Below, piece by piece: positions 7,317 to 16,194 of a stretch of DNA of 34,326 bases (the stretch's first letter is position 1; each line of letters starts with the position of its first letter). The DNA is taken from assembly GCF_000377505.1 (NCBI RefSeq), contig NZ_KB898211.1:1-34326 (forward strand). The letters run 5' to 3'. The notes under the pieces were generated by a model, which ran no database searches, was not told the DNA's origin, and saw only the letters and a list, made by a program, of their open reading frames with translations. A program made the position numbers and the translations under genes. Source of the DNA: Paenibacillus massiliensis 2301065 = DSM 16942. Lineage in GTDB: Bacteria > Bacillota > Bacilli > Paenibacillales > Paenibacillaceae.

Positions 7317-8819
7317 ATGAAAAGAACACAGTCACAGCCTGAATCAGCCCATACACAATCGGAACCAACATATATACAGTCCGAACCAGCACATACACAG
7401 TCTGAATCGGCATATGCACAGCTCGGATCAGTACATTCTGAATCGGCCTCTGTGCAGCTCAAATATGCTAGCATTGCTGCGGACCTGCGGGCAGAGCTAT
7501 TGAACCGGCGAATTCCGCGCGGTGTGGATGGCTACAAGCTGCCATCTGTACGAGAGCTGGCAGCCCGCTACCAATGTAGCAAAAGCACCGTCCTGCAGGC
7601 CTATGCGGCGCTGGAGAGGGAGCATCTTGTCTACAGTCTACCCAAGAGTGGGTATTTTGCAGTGACAAGTGGCCCAGATTCTCGTTCTGCCCAGGATGAA
7701 GGGGGACCGCTGGATTTTGCCTCCGCCGCTCCTGACCCCAGAGTATTTCCCTATGTGGATTTTCAGCACTGCATTAATCAAGCGATCGACAACTACCGCA
7801 CGGATCTCTTTGTCTATGGCACAGCTCAAGGGCTACCATCACTCAGGGCCTTGCTGCAGGAGCGATTGACGGACCATCAGGTATTTACCCGCCGAGAGCA
7901 GATTTGTGTTACGTCAGGTGTCCAGCAGGCACTAGCTGTGTTAATCACGATGCCTTTTCCGAACAAGAAGTCAGGCATTGTCATTGAAGATCCAGGCTAT
8001 CATAATATGTTCCCATTGCTGCGAGGGTTGCAGGCGAGCTATTATACAGTTCCTCGGCATATGGAGGGTCTGGATATGGATCGACTGGAGCAGCTACTTC
8101 AGACGGGAGAGATTAAATTTATTTATGTCATGCCCCGGTTCCACAACCCGCTCGGAGTATCCCTTACGATAGCTCAGAAGCAGCGTCTCATCGAACTGGT
8201 TCAACATTATGATAGCTATATTGTGGAGGATGATTACCTCGCAGATCTGGATACGGATAGCAAAAGGGACCCGATCTACACCTATGATCGTAGCGGTAGG
8301 GTGATTTATCTGAAGAGCTTCTCCAAGATTATCTTTCCTGGCCTGCGTCTGGGCGTGGCTGTGCTGCCAGCAGAGTTGATTGAGAGCTTCGCACATTACA
8401 AGACCATACTTGATATCGATAGCTCTACCCTGTCACAGGCTGCACTGGAAATCTATATTCGCAGTGGAATGTATGATCGACATCGACGCGGCATTCGTGA
8501 GCAGTATACGGCAAGGATGAAGATGCTCAATAGTATGCTGGACCGACTTGGGGATCACCCAGCCTTTGCCGAAGCACCACGTAATGGAGGAGAACATACG
8601 GTGCTTCCTTTACCTGCAAACCTGTCGTACAGGGCATTACTGAGCGGGCTGTCTAAGAGAGGGGTGCATGCAGACACAGCTAATCGATATTTTGCAGATC
8701 AGGATCGAGCTACACCGTTGTTGAGGTTGAACATTTCCAATGTGCATGAGTCGCAGATCGAACGGGGCTTGGTGATGGTACGTGAGGAGTTGGAACGGCT
8801 GGATCGCCATAAAAGATAG
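7317..8819 (+). CDS. MocR/GabR-type PLP-dependent transcriptional regulator
   Basis: A 500-residue fusion of a GntR-type winged helix and a class I aminotransferase fold. Residues 1-48 are a low-complexity tail of heptapeptide repeats. The winged helix spans about 50-116 (IAADLRAELLNRR, KLPSVRELAARYQCSKSTVLQAYAALE). The aminotransferase-like domain runs from ~130 to the end, with the PLP lysine expected at Lys337 in SFSKIIFPGLRLG. Such proteins sense an amino acid or vitamer through PLP and regulate an adjacent gene, here probably the divergent eamA exporter. ATG 7317 has AAGGGA 6 bases upstream. A start further in would remove the repeats but leave the DNA-binding domain intact, so the true N-terminus is less certain than the rest. 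Confidence 0.9.
   Translation: MKRTQSQPESAHTQSEPTYIQSEPAHTQSESAYAQLGSVHSESASVQLKYASIAADLRAELLNRRIPRGVDGYKLPSVRELAARYQCSKSTVLQAYAALEREHLVYSLPKSGYFAVTSGPDSRSAQDEGGPLDFASAAPDPRVFPYVDFQHCINQAIDNYRTDLFVYGTAQGLPSLRALLQERLTDHQVFTRREQICVTSGVQQALAVLITMPFPNKKSGIVIEDPGYHNMFPLLRGLQASYYTVPRHMEGLDMDRLEQLLQTGEIKFIYVMPRFHNPLGVSLTIAQKQRLIELVQHYDSYIVEDDYLADLDTDSKRDPIYTYDRSGRVIYLKSFSKIIFPGLRLGVAVLPAELIESFAHYKTILDIDSSTLSQAALEIYIRSGMYDRHRRGIREQYTARMKMLNSMLDRLGDHPAFAEAPRNGGEHTVLPLPANLSYRALLSGLSKRGVHADTANRYFADQDRATPLLRLNISNVHESQIERGLVMVREELERLDRHKR
7335..7418 (+). repeat. 21-base tandem repeat coding for a heptapeptide
   Basis: Four consecutive 21-base units encode QPESAHT, QSEPTYI, QSEPAHT and QSESAYA, and decay into QLGSVHS. 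They form the N-terminal tail of the MocR regulator, ahead of the winged helix. The units are similar but not identical, so expansion is not recent. Confidence 0.85.
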
Positions 8820-8884
8820 GGCGGGATGAGCCCAAGGGATCTGGTCAAGCGGCCCATAATCCACGAACGATGTTAGTCACACGA

Positions 8885-8930
8885 ACAGGGGTATGCCACA
8901 GTCTTGGAAAAGACAGCAGCATACCCCTGT
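8885..8930. terminator. Long hairpin after the MocR gene
   Basis: ACAGGGGTATGC (8885-8896) and GCATACCCCTGT (8919-8930) form a 12-bp stem; the loop holds a smaller GTCTT/AAGAC stem. No clear T run follows on either strand. It lies 66 bases after the MocR stop and probably ends transcription or protects the 3' end. The remainder of the gap to 9118 is unremarkable apart from a short ACAAGCAGA repetition at 9019-9041. Confidence 0.5.
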
Positions 8931-9117
8931 ATAGTGGCACTATATAATTAGCAGACCAAATGTGACAAGTCATACAAACAAGTTAAGATAAGCAGGTTAT
9001 GAAGTAATAGTTAAGAAAAACAAGCAGAACAAGCAGAACAAGCGTACTAGCTTACGCTCCATTAGGCCATCAATTCTTGGCCTCGGCTAGCTACAGCCTG
9101 CCAGATTCGCGACTCTC

Positions 9118-10434
9118 TTACTTGCCTGCAGCAAGCAATCGGAGTGATTCATCCGCAGCTTCCAGCGTGGCGTCGATATCCTCATCTGTATGGGCGGTGG
9201 TCAGGAACCAAGCCTCATATTTGGATGGAGCCAGGTTAATACCACGATCTAGCATGTGGCGGAAGAAGCTGGCGAAGGCTTCACCATCCGTATCCTGTGC
9301 TTCATCATAGTTGGTAATTGGATGATCGCAGAAGTGTGTGGAGAAGGCTCCTCGAATGCGATTAATCGTAAGAGGGACACCATGTCTGCTCGCGGAGTCT
9401 GCCAGTCCTGAGGTCAGCTTAATCGCGAGACGCTCCATCTCCTCGTAGACACCTTCTCCCTGGAGAACTTCAAGACAGGCGATGCCTGCCGAGATGGATG
9501 CAGGATTGCCTGCCATCGTACCTGCTTGATAGGCAGGACCGAGTGGTGCCACCTGCTCCATAATCTCCTTGGTGCCGCCATAGGCGCCTATCGGTAGTCC
9601 ACCACCCAGAATCTTGCCAAGGGCCGTTAGATCAGGCTGGATAGCCTCTAAATTATCCAGTCCTGAATAGGTCTGCGTGGACCCGTAGTGGAAGCGGAAG
9701 GCAGTAATGACTTCGTCATAGATTACGAGGGAGCCGTTGCTGCGAGCCATCGCACACAATCCCTCCAGGAAGCCTGGGGCGGGCATGACCATGCCAAAGT
9801 TACCGACAATCGGCTCGACCATCACGGCAGCAACCTCATCCCCCCAATGCTCCAGGGCTTGTCTCAGGCTGTCCAGGTCGTTGAACGGTACGGTGATGAC
9901 TTCGCTCGCCAGACTCGCCGGGATACCTGCACTGTCGGGAATTCCTAATGTGGAGGGACCCGAGCCAGCTGCGACCAGGACCAGATCGGAGTGACCGTGA
10001 TAGCAGCCCGCAAATTTGATGATCTTGTTGCGATTGGTATACGCGCGTGCGACCCGGATCGTCGTCATGACGGCCTCGGTTCCCGAGTTCACAAAGCGTA
10101 CCTTGTCCAAGGATGGGATAGCCTCTTTCAGCATAGTAGCCAGCTTAATCTCAAGTCGGGTAGGGGTACCGTAAAGTACACCGTTTGCCGCCGCTTCTGT
10201 AATGGCCTTGGTGATATGTGGATGGGCATGTCCGGTAATGATGGGGCCATATGCCGCGAGATAATCAATGTAACGATTGTCGTCCTCGTCCCAGAAGTGG
10301 GACCCGGCTGCCTTCTTCATGAAGACGGGGGAGCCACCGCCTACAGCCTTGAACGAACGCGAAGGGCTGTTGACCCCACCTACAATATGCTCCAGTGCTT
10401 CCTGATACAGTGATGCTGAAGTGTCTCGATTCAT
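9118..10434 (-). CDS. hemL: Glutamate-1-semialdehyde 2,1-aminomutase
   Basis: A 438-residue class III aminotransferase, the usual length for GSA aminomutase, which turns glutamate-1-semialdehyde into 5-aminolevulinate for heme and other tetrapyrroles. Diagnostic segments are NSPSRSFKAVGG near residues 22-34, RFVNSGTEAVMTTIRVAR near 113-130, YHGHSD at 145-150, YDEVITAFR with Asp240, and ALGKILGGGLPIGAYGG with the PLP lysine at Lys274. ATG is preceded by AAAGGAA on the minus strand. It stands alone rather than in a hemAXCDBL operon, so it may be the second paralog (GsaB type) found in many Bacillales. The family is certain; which paralog cannot be settled from this window. Confidence 0.93.
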   Translation of the reverse strand: MNRDTSASLYQEALEHIVGGVNSPSRSFKAVGGGSPVFMKKAAGSHFWDEDDNRYIDYLAAYGPIITGHAHPHITKAITEAAANGVLYGTPTRLEIKLATMLKEAIPSLDKVRFVNSGTEAVMTTIRVARAYTNRNKIIKFAGCYHGHSDLVLVAAGSGPSTLGIPDSAGIPASLASEVITVPFNDLDSLRQALEHWGDEVAAVMVEPIVGNFGMVMPAPGFLEGLCAMARSNGSLVIYDEVITAFRFHYGSTQTYSGLDNLEAIQPDLTALGKILGGGLPIGAYGGTKEIMEQVAPLGPAYQAGTMAGNPASISAGIACLEVLQGEGVYEEMERLAIKLTSGLADSASRHGVPLTINRIRGAFSTHFCDHPITNYDEAQDTDGEAFASFFRHMLDRGINLAPSKYEAWFLTTAHTDEDIDATLEAADESLRLLAAGK

Positions 10435-10512
10435 GTATATAGATTCCTTTCTGCGCCTGTCAGCAGGCGATAACCTGATTTATAAGTTGTGCTGCATGCG
10501 GGTAACATAGCT

Positions 10513-10521
10513 ATTATATCA
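10513..10521 (-). promoter_or_regulatory. Candidate extended -10 promoter of hemL
   Basis: On the minus strand the sequence reads TGATATAAT, a perfect -10 hexamer with an extended TGn, about 80 bases before the hemL start. No convincing -35 is seen, which is acceptable for extended -10 promoters. Confidence 0.45.
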
Positions 10522-10622
10522 GACTGCTGCCAAAGGTTATGTGACAGTTTTGGAGGAAAGGCTATCCAGTAGTCCGTCAAACTCCTTGTGTTTTCAAAGC
10601 ACAGCACACGAGTGAGCGGCAC

Positions 10623-10661
10623 AAAAAAAGATGCCCTCCCCCATACAGGGTGGAGAGCATC
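10623..10661 (-). terminator. Terminator of the LytR-CpsA-Psr gene
   Basis: Read on the minus strand, a stem of about 12 bp (GGATGCTCTCCACC with GGGAGGGCATC, minor mismatches) is followed by seven T residues. It lies about 45 bases past the stop of the LCP gene and separates it from hemL. Confidence 0.88.
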
Positions 10662-10704
10662 CATGAACTGCTGAATGTTATTCAGATGAAAATCAGTACC
10701 TCTT

Positions 10705-11811
10705 CTAATTTATGTCAGATACAGATGCTCGGCTGCTAGTGCTGCCAGAAGAAGGCTCTGATGCAGATTCCCGGGGACTGGTGGAAGGCGATGACTTGCT
10801 ATCCGTTTCTGTGCCTGTTCCCGTGTCATCTTGCTCTGGATTCTCCTCCTCAGGCGTGGAGTTCAGGAATTCCTGAATGTATTCCCTAAGCTTATCTTCG
10901 CTGCCAACAGTCAGGACAGCCGCACCATTAATACGCTCCTCCTTGAGCATGTTCATTGGTGGAATCTGTTCACTACCACCGAATTTGCTCTCGTACCCGA
11001 CACTAGCCAGCTTCCACATATCGTTCACGGACAGGTTCGTATCAATGAACGGATTCACCTGCTCCAGAATGCTTGGCAGCTTGGCAATGGAGGTCGTGGT
11101 CTGCATTTTCTCAGCAATAGCCTTTAGCAATTCCCGTTGACGACTAGTTCGAGAGAAGTCGGACATCTTGTCATGCCGGAAACGGACATATTGCAAGGCT
11201 GTATTTCCGTCCAGATGCTGCATGCCCTGCTTGAGGTCAATGTCATAGAGATGCTTATCGGCCTTACTGATGTACTTCATGTCCTTCTCGACTTCAAAGT
11301 CCACACCGCCAATCGCATCGACCAGCTTGATGAAGCCTTGAAAATCTGTGTATACGTAGTATTGGATATCAATTCCGAGTAAGTCGCCTGCGGCCTTCAT
11401 TGCTGTATTTGGGCCGTGGGTAATCGCGGTATTGATCCGATTTCTTCCATGGTCAGGAATAGATGTGTACGTGTCGCGAAGCAAGGAGAACAAGTGATAT
11501 TTCTTCTGCACAGGGTCGAGGGACAACACCAGCATACTGTCTGAGCGTGGAACGCCTTCGTCCTGAGCATCACGAGAATCAACGCCCATGAGTAGGATGT
11601 TGACTCGCTCGGTTCCTTCCCATTTCGGTGGATCAGGAGTCACAACCTTGTCGATTTTCTCAATATTGTGGAACGGAGAAGCCTCCCCCGTTTTTTGAAG
11701 CTGATTCAACTGATTATATATGGATGTAAAATAAAAAATGACAACACCGATAACCGCAACGGCTACGACAGCCAAAACGGTCCAGATCGTTCTTTTGGTA
11801 TTTCTGGTCAT
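10705..11811 (-). CDS. LytR-CpsA-Psr (LCP) family cell-wall polymer ligase
   Basis: A 368-residue membrane-anchored protein. Residues ~9-32 form a single helix (IWTVLAVVAVAVIGVVIF) with a short basic cytoplasmic end, and the rest faces the outside. The LCP domain spans ~65-240: NILLMGVDSRD, RSDSMLVLSLDP, SLLRDTYTSIPDHGRNRINTA, YVRFRHDKMSDFSRTSRQRE, with the Arg/Asp residues that bind the lipid pyrophosphate. LCP enzymes transfer teichoic acids or other anionic glycopolymers from undecaprenyl carriers to peptidoglycan. The last ~50 residues are a disordered acidic then Ser/Thr-rich tail. ATG follows a purine-rich GGGAGAACAGGA. Which TagTUV paralog it is cannot be told. Confidence 0.92.
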   Translation of the reverse strand: MTRNTKRTIWTVLAVVAVAVIGVVIFYFTSIYNQLNQLQKTGEASPFHNIEKIDKVVTPDPPKWEGTERVNILLMGVDSRDAQDEGVPRSDSMLVLSLDPVQKKYHLFSLLRDTYTSIPDHGRNRINTAITHGPNTAMKAAGDLLGIDIQYYVYTDFQGFIKLVDAIGGVDFEVEKDMKYISKADKHLYDIDLKQGMQHLDGNTALQYVRFRHDKMSDFSRTSRQRELLKAIAEKMQTTTSIAKLPSILEQVNPFIDTNLSVNDMWKLASVGYESKFGGSEQIPPMNMLKEERINGAAVLTVGSEDKLREYIQEFLNSTPEEENPEQDDTGTGTETDSKSSPSTSPRESASEPSSGSTSSRASVSDIN

Positions 11812-11895
11812 GTTTCCTGTTCTCCCTTTCCCTTTTCAATTCATTACATTATAATTTCTTTTTGGAGCTCAATCAATTACACAGTGAGGTACAAT

Positions 11896-12942
11896 ATGTT
11901 AGCTATTGATGTTCAGCAATTGCGCAAGACGTTTCATGTCCATAAGAGCCGGGAGGGCCTGAAGGGTGCCTTCCTTGATTTATTTCGACGCGAATACCGG
12001 GAAGTGATGGCTGTAAAAGATATTTCCTTTCAGATTCCGCAGGGGGAGATTTGCGGCTACATTGGAGAGAATGGGGCGGGGAAATCGACTACGATTAAAA
12101 TGCTTACGGGCATTCTAGTGCCTACTTCAGGAACGCTGAAGGTAGGTGGGTACACGCCTTATGAGGAAAGAGAACAGTTCGTCCGCAATATCGGCGTCGT
12201 ATTCGGACAGCGCAGTCAACTCTGGTGGGATATTGGCGTCATTGAATCATTTCAGCTGCTTCGGAAAGTATATCAGGTTCCAGATACGGACTTCAAGCGT
12301 CGATTAGATGAATTGGTAGAACGCCTGCAGCTTCAGGAACTGCTTAATCGTCCCGTTCGCAAGCTTAGTCTGGGACAGCGGATGCGCTGTGAGCTGGTAG
12401 CAGCTCTGCTGCATAATCCGTCAATTGTCTTCTTGGACGAGCCTACGATCGGACTGGATATTGTGGTCAAATCGGAAATACGCGAATTCCTCAAGGATAT
12501 GAACCGCGAGCATGGAACGACAATTCTGCTTACTACCCATGATCTTCAGGATATCGAGGCACTGTGCTCCCGGGTCATTATGCTCGATGACGGGAACATC
12601 ATCTATGATGGCGGCCTTGATGAGCTGAAATCCCGCTGGGGAACCGGGCGGGAGGTCCTGTTCCAATTCGGGACACCTGCGAGCCTGGAGCAGCTTCGGC
12701 AATGGACTGCTGGCATGCCAGTAAAATGGGAAGCGGAGCATGATCTGATGGCCAAGGTATGGATTCCACTGGATTGGAACGTATCTGATGTGCTCGGTGT
12801 CGTCGTGGGTCGCACGGACATTACGGATATCAAAATTATCGAGACAAACACGGACGATATCGTACGCAGAATCTACCAGTCAGGTTCCGCCGATCGACCG
12901 GAGGCAGCGGCCCCGCAAGAGGAGGCGGTCACGCATGCTTAG
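11896..12942 (+). CDS. ABC-2 type exporter ATP-binding protein (COG4586-like)
   Basis: A 348-residue ABC ATPase with Walker A GENGAGKST at 57-65, Q-loop Gln105 (VVFGQRSQLWWD), a variant signature LSLGQRMRCELVAALL from 157, Walker B FLDEPTIGLD near 179-188 and the H-loop TTHDLQD. The N-terminal extension and RSQLWWD segment are typical of the COG4586 family that pairs with COG4587 and COG3694 permeases. ATG 11896 is chosen because GAGGT lies 5 bases upstream; the frame stays open much further up, across the promoter of the divergent LCP gene, with no good start. The C-terminal ~100 residues extend past the ATPase core. One homologous system in cyanobacteria exports viologens; the substrate here is unknown. 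Confidence 0.9.
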   Translation: MLAIDVQQLRKTFHVHKSREGLKGAFLDLFRREYREVMAVKDISFQIPQGEICGYIGENGAGKSTTIKMLTGILVPTSGTLKVGGYTPYEEREQFVRNIGVVFGQRSQLWWDIGVIESFQLLRKVYQVPDTDFKRRLDELVERLQLQELLNRPVRKLSLGQRMRCELVAALLHNPSIVFLDEPTIGLDIVVKSEIREFLKDMNREHGTTILLTTHDLQDIEALCSRVIMLDDGNIIYDGGLDELKSRWGTGREVLFQFGTPASLEQLRQWTAGMPVKWEAEHDLMAKVWIPLDWNVSDVLGVVVGRTDITDIKIIETNTDDIVRRIYQSGSADRPEAAAPQEEAVTHA

Positions 12943-13732
12943 TGTGTATTCCGATTTTATACGCATTCGTTTTTTGACGATGCTGGCCTATCGGATCAAT
13001 TATTACTCAGGCATACTTATATATACCCTGAATATCGGCGTGTATTACTTTACTTACATGGCGATTTATGGAGGCGGTAGCAAGGAGCTTGGAGGCTTCA
13101 CCGCCGCACAGATGACTACCTATGTGGCCGTATCATGGATGGCCCGGGCGTTCTATTTCAACAATCTGGATCGTGAGATATCGACGGATATCCGTGACGG
13201 GAGCATTGCCATCCAGATCATACGTCCTTATAACTATATTTTGGTCAAAATGACGCAGGGGCTGGGTGAGGGAATGTTCCGCTTTCTGATGCTGATGATC
13301 CCGGGTATGCTCATTGCCATCCTGCTGTTCCCGGTAGAGCTACCTCGTGATCCGTATGCCTGGATCGGATTTCTCGTGATGCTGTTCTTCAGCTTCCTGA
13401 TCAATTCGCAGCTGAATGTCATTACAGGCCTGTCTGCATTCTTCATTGAAAATAATGAAGGTATGATGCGGATGAAGCGGGTCATTGTCGATCTCTTCTC
13501 GGGTCTGGTAGTGCCTATTAGCTTATTTCCAGGCTGGCTGGAACGCCTCTCGGCCTGGCTTCCTTTTCAGGCGATAACCTACCTTCCGGGCTCCGTGTTT
13601 ACCGGGCGTGTGCAGGGGACAGGGATCTGGAATGTGTTAGGGATTCAGATCCTGTGGTTCATCCTGCTGCTGATCCCCATGATCATCATTTGGCGTCTGG
13701 CGCGTCGCCGTCTGTTCGTGCAAGGAGGATAG
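12935..13732 (+). CDS. ABC-2 family exporter permease (COG4587-like)
   Basis: A 265-residue membrane protein with about six hydrophobic segments, beginning MLSVYSDFIRIRFLTMLAYR. The start ATG 12935 overlaps the ATPase stop by 8 bases and has AGGAGG 9 bases upstream, which marks translational coupling. A DIRDGSIAIQIIRPYNYILV segment near residue 87 is characteristic of the family: the same D-R-x-RP region occurs in the partner permease as EMDRVMTRPAHNLF. It forms half of the exporter channel. Confidence 0.85.
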   Translation: MLSVYSDFIRIRFLTMLAYRINYYSGILIYTLNIGVYYFTYMAIYGGGSKELGGFTAAQMTTYVAVSWMARAFYFNNLDREISTDIRDGSIAIQIIRPYNYILVKMTQGLGEGMFRFLMLMIPGMLIAILLFPVELPRDPYAWIGFLVMLFFSFLINSQLNVITGLSAFFIENNEGMMRMKRVIVDLFSGLVVPISLFPGWLERLSAWLPFQAITYLPGSVFTGRVQGTGIWNVLGIQILWFILLLIPMIIIWRLARRRLFVQGG

Positions 13733-13737
13733 GTGTA

Positions 13738-14526
13738 ATGAAGTATTATTGGAGCTTAATCATTGAATATTTGAAAAATTACATGAAATCCAGACTGACC
13801 TACCGTGCCGATTTCTGGGTGGAGGTCGTATCCGATCTATTATTCCAGGCCACGAACCTGATCTTTATCTTTGTGGTATTCATGCATACCGATAATCTTG
13901 GCGGCTGGAGTCAGAGTGAGGTCCTGTTCGTCTACGGCTATTTCATGGTTCCCTTTGGCGTGTTCAACTGCTTTGTCAACATGTGGGGGTTCGGAGAAAG
14001 GTACATCGTGAAGGGGGAGATGGATCGTGTCATGACACGTCCTGCCCATAATCTATTCCAGATCATGCTGGAAAATGTGGACCCACCTGCGCTGGTCGGT
14101 TCATTGGTCGGCGTGATCATCATGATCGCCAGTGGCGCGCAGATGAGCATGGTCTTCGAATGGTGGTACATTCCGGGCTTAATCATTATGACGTTAAGCT
14201 CAGTTGCTATTTATACAGGGATTTATACGATGCTGACATCTCTGTCCTTCTACTCGGATGCGCCAACCGGAATCATTCCGCTGATGTACAACATCCAGGG
14301 CTATGGGCGCTATCCAGTTACGATCTACAATAGAACACTTCAGGTGCTGCTGACCTGGATCATTCCGTTCGCGTTCGTAGGAGTCTATCCAGCATCGTTG
14401 TTCCTGGAGCGCTCCGAGATGCGCATGATGGCACTGCTTACTCCAGTCATGGGTGCCATCTTCCTGACTTTGGGCTTGCTGGCCTGGAATCATGGGGTGC
14501 GCCGTTATCGGGGAGCGGGCTCCTGA
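13738..14526 (+). CDS. ABC-2 family exporter permease (COG3694-like)
   Basis: A 262-residue membrane protein with about six helices, beginning MKYYWSLIIEYLKNYMKSRL. ATG 13738 lies 5 bases after the first permease stop and 9 bases after AAGGAGG. The segment KGEMDRVMTRPAHNLFQIML near 91-110 is the family's conserved loop, and a PVTIYNR motif appears in the C-terminal half. With the two preceding genes it makes a complete ATPase-permease-permease exporter. Confidence 0.85.
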   Translation: MKYYWSLIIEYLKNYMKSRLTYRADFWVEVVSDLLFQATNLIFIFVVFMHTDNLGGWSQSEVLFVYGYFMVPFGVFNCFVNMWGFGERYIVKGEMDRVMTRPAHNLFQIMLENVDPPALVGSLVGVIIMIASGAQMSMVFEWWYIPGLIIMTLSSVAIYTGIYTMLTSLSFYSDAPTGIIPLMYNIQGYGRYPVTIYNRTLQVLLTWIIPFAFVGVYPASLFLERSEMRMMALLTPVMGAIFLTLGLLAWNHGVRRYRGAGS

Positions 14527-14604
14527 GTCATGGAGTAATAAAGTCACGGCATAATGGGCTAGAGTGAAATTAAAGTTAAGAAATCAAGTGAATAAGAATT
14601 AAGC

Positions 14605-14667
14605 AGGCAGCTGCTTGTGAAGCGTATTTCGGATTAGTGAAAATGGCTTCCATGCAGGCTGCCTTTA
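14605..14667 (+). terminator. Terminator-like hairpin after the ABC-2 exporter operon
   Basis: AGGCAGCTGC (14605-14614) can pair with GCAGGCTGCCT (14654-14664) with one bulged G; the loop is long (~39 bases) and a short TTTAT follows. It is a weak candidate terminator in the 300-base gap before bcp. The rest of the gap is AT-rich and may hold the bcp promoter (TTGTAT, 17 bases, TTTAAT near 14708-14736, weak). Confidence 0.4.
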
Positions 14668-14826
14668 TCATTAGTGGTAGTGAAGGAATCAATTGCTTGG
14701 AGCAAAGTTTGTATTTTTTGACTTCAGAGCTTTTAATAGAAGAGAGCTTGACGTGTGGATTGAATAAATTCTGTCCTTGTGTGAAGACTTCATTCAGCTA
14801 GTTAAATATTTAGGAGGTAAAGGGGC

Positions 14827-15291
14827 ATGAGTGCAATAATAGGACAACCAGCGCCCGACTTTGAGCTGCCTGGCAGTGAGGGCAGTATGATCAAATTATC
14901 GGATTACCGTGGGAGCAAGGTGATACTGTATTTCTATCCAAAGGATCTGACGGCAACCTGCTCGACACAGGCCTGTGACTTCCGAGATCATCATGAGCAG
15001 TTCACTGGACAAGGGGCAATCATTCTCGGTGTAAGCACAGATCCGCTCCAGCGGCACAGCAAGTTCATCGAGAAGTACGGCCTGCCATTCCAGCTATTGG
15101 CTGATGAGGAGCATACCGTATCAGAGGCTTATGGTGTATGGCAGCAGAAGCAAATGTATGGCAAGCAGTATATGGGGATTGTGCGTTCCACCTTCCTGAT
15201 TGATGAAGAAGGAATACTTGTACAGGAATGGCGCAAGGTGAAGGTGAAGGGGCATATTGAGAGCGTGCTCCAGCATATTTCAGAATCCTGA
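14827..15291 (+). CDS. bcp: Thiol peroxiredoxin, Bcp/PrxQ family
   Basis: A 154-residue cytoplasmic thioredoxin-fold peroxidase that reduces hydrogen and organic peroxides. The active site reads YPKDLTATCSTQAC, giving the peroxiredoxin PxxxTxxC motif with peroxidatic Cys45 and the resolving Cys50 five residues later, as in the 1-5 Cys BCP group. Most family members have TPGCT where this has TATCS. The start is supported by AGGAGG 9 bases before ATG. It is a single-gene unit with its own terminator. Confidence 0.95.
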   Translation: MSAIIGQPAPDFELPGSEGSMIKLSDYRGSKVILYFYPKDLTATCSTQACDFRDHHEQFTGQGAIILGVSTDPLQRHSKFIEKYGLPFQLLADEEHTVSEAYGVWQQKQMYGKQYMGIVRSTFLIDEEGILVQEWRKVKVKGHIESVLQHISES

Positions 15292-15350
15292 GTGGCATCT
15301 CTACATAATAATTCATTTATCTAATTACTCTGAAAATGAGTACAATCCTA

Positions 15351-15386
15351 ACGGGCCCTAGTGATTGATTACAAGGACCCGTTTTT
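15351..15386 (+). terminator. Terminator of bcp
   Basis: ACGGGCCCT (15351-15359) pairs with AGGACCCGT (15373-15381) with one mismatch, and a six-T run follows. It also lies between converging genes. Confidence 0.85.
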
Positions 15387-15434
15387 TGTGTCCCGCATTT
15401 TAGTGCCGGAAAGCTGACTGCAGCCATCCTTCAG

Positions 15435-16070
15435 CTAACGAATATCTTTTTTCGATGAAGAAGAGAAGATTTGAAATAGAGCCTTGCGATATTTGAGTAG
15501 CAGCAGGATTCCCCCTACCATTGCTATAGTAATCACGATCCTTATGGCATAACGCTCCGCCAACAAGAATACGGTATCCCACTGTGGGCCAAATACTTTT
15601 CCCAGACTGATAAAGAGTATGACCCAGAACATGGCCCCGCTATAGGCGTAGAGCGCGAACTTGCGAAATGGCACAGCTGTAATGCCCGAGAAATAGCCCG
15701 TAAAATGGCGCACGCCGGGAATAAAGTAGCCCACAAAGATGAGCATGTAGCCATATTTGACGAACCAGCGTTGGGTCAGGGCGAATTTGTCAGGCTTGAG
15801 CAATAGCCATTTTCCATAACGCTCGATAAAAGGAAGCCCCACTCTGCGGCCAATCCAGTACGTGATGCTCATGCCAATGGTCGTACCTAGGAAGGCCAGA
15901 ACGATCAAGGGCCAGAAGCTCAAGCTGCCTGCATAGGCAAGATACCCGGCGTAAGCCATGGATGTCTCCCCAGGGAAAGGCAAAGCGATGAATTCCAGCA
16001 GCAGTCCGACGAAGAGAACCCAGTACCCGTAATTTTCAAATAAACCCTCAATCCATTGCAGCACTTCCAC
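15435..16070 (-). CDS. DedA/SNARE-associated family membrane protein
   Basis: A 211-residue inner-membrane protein of the DedA superfamily, whose members include undecaprenyl-phosphate and phosphatidylethanolamine flippases. Family marks are ALPFPGETSMAYAGYLA near residues 29-45, TTIGMSITYWIGRRVGLPF near 62-80, and FIPGVRHFTGYFSGI near 116-130. About five hydrophobic segments are seen and the tail is basic (SSSSKKDIR). The likely start is GTG 16070, preceded by AGGAG about 10 bases upstream on the minus strand. The lipid carried cannot be inferred. Confidence 0.9.
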   Translation of the reverse strand: MEVLQWIEGLFENYGYWVLFVGLLLEFIALPFPGETSMAYAGYLAYAGSLSFWPLIVLAFLGTTIGMSITYWIGRRVGLPFIERYGKWLLLKPDKFALTQRWFVKYGYMLIFVGYFIPGVRHFTGYFSGITAVPFRKFALYAYSGAMFWVILFISLGKVFGPQWDTVFLLAERYAIRIVITIAMVGGILLLLKYRKALFQIFSSSSKKDIR

Positions 16071-16194
16071 AGCTATTCACTCCTGTTTTCCCCTGCGATA
16101 TCTTTCTTTCGAAATATGCACCAGGCTAGTCTATTTAACTTCATCTTTTCATATATTTTATCAAAAAATACTAGGTTCAATATATGGAGGGATC

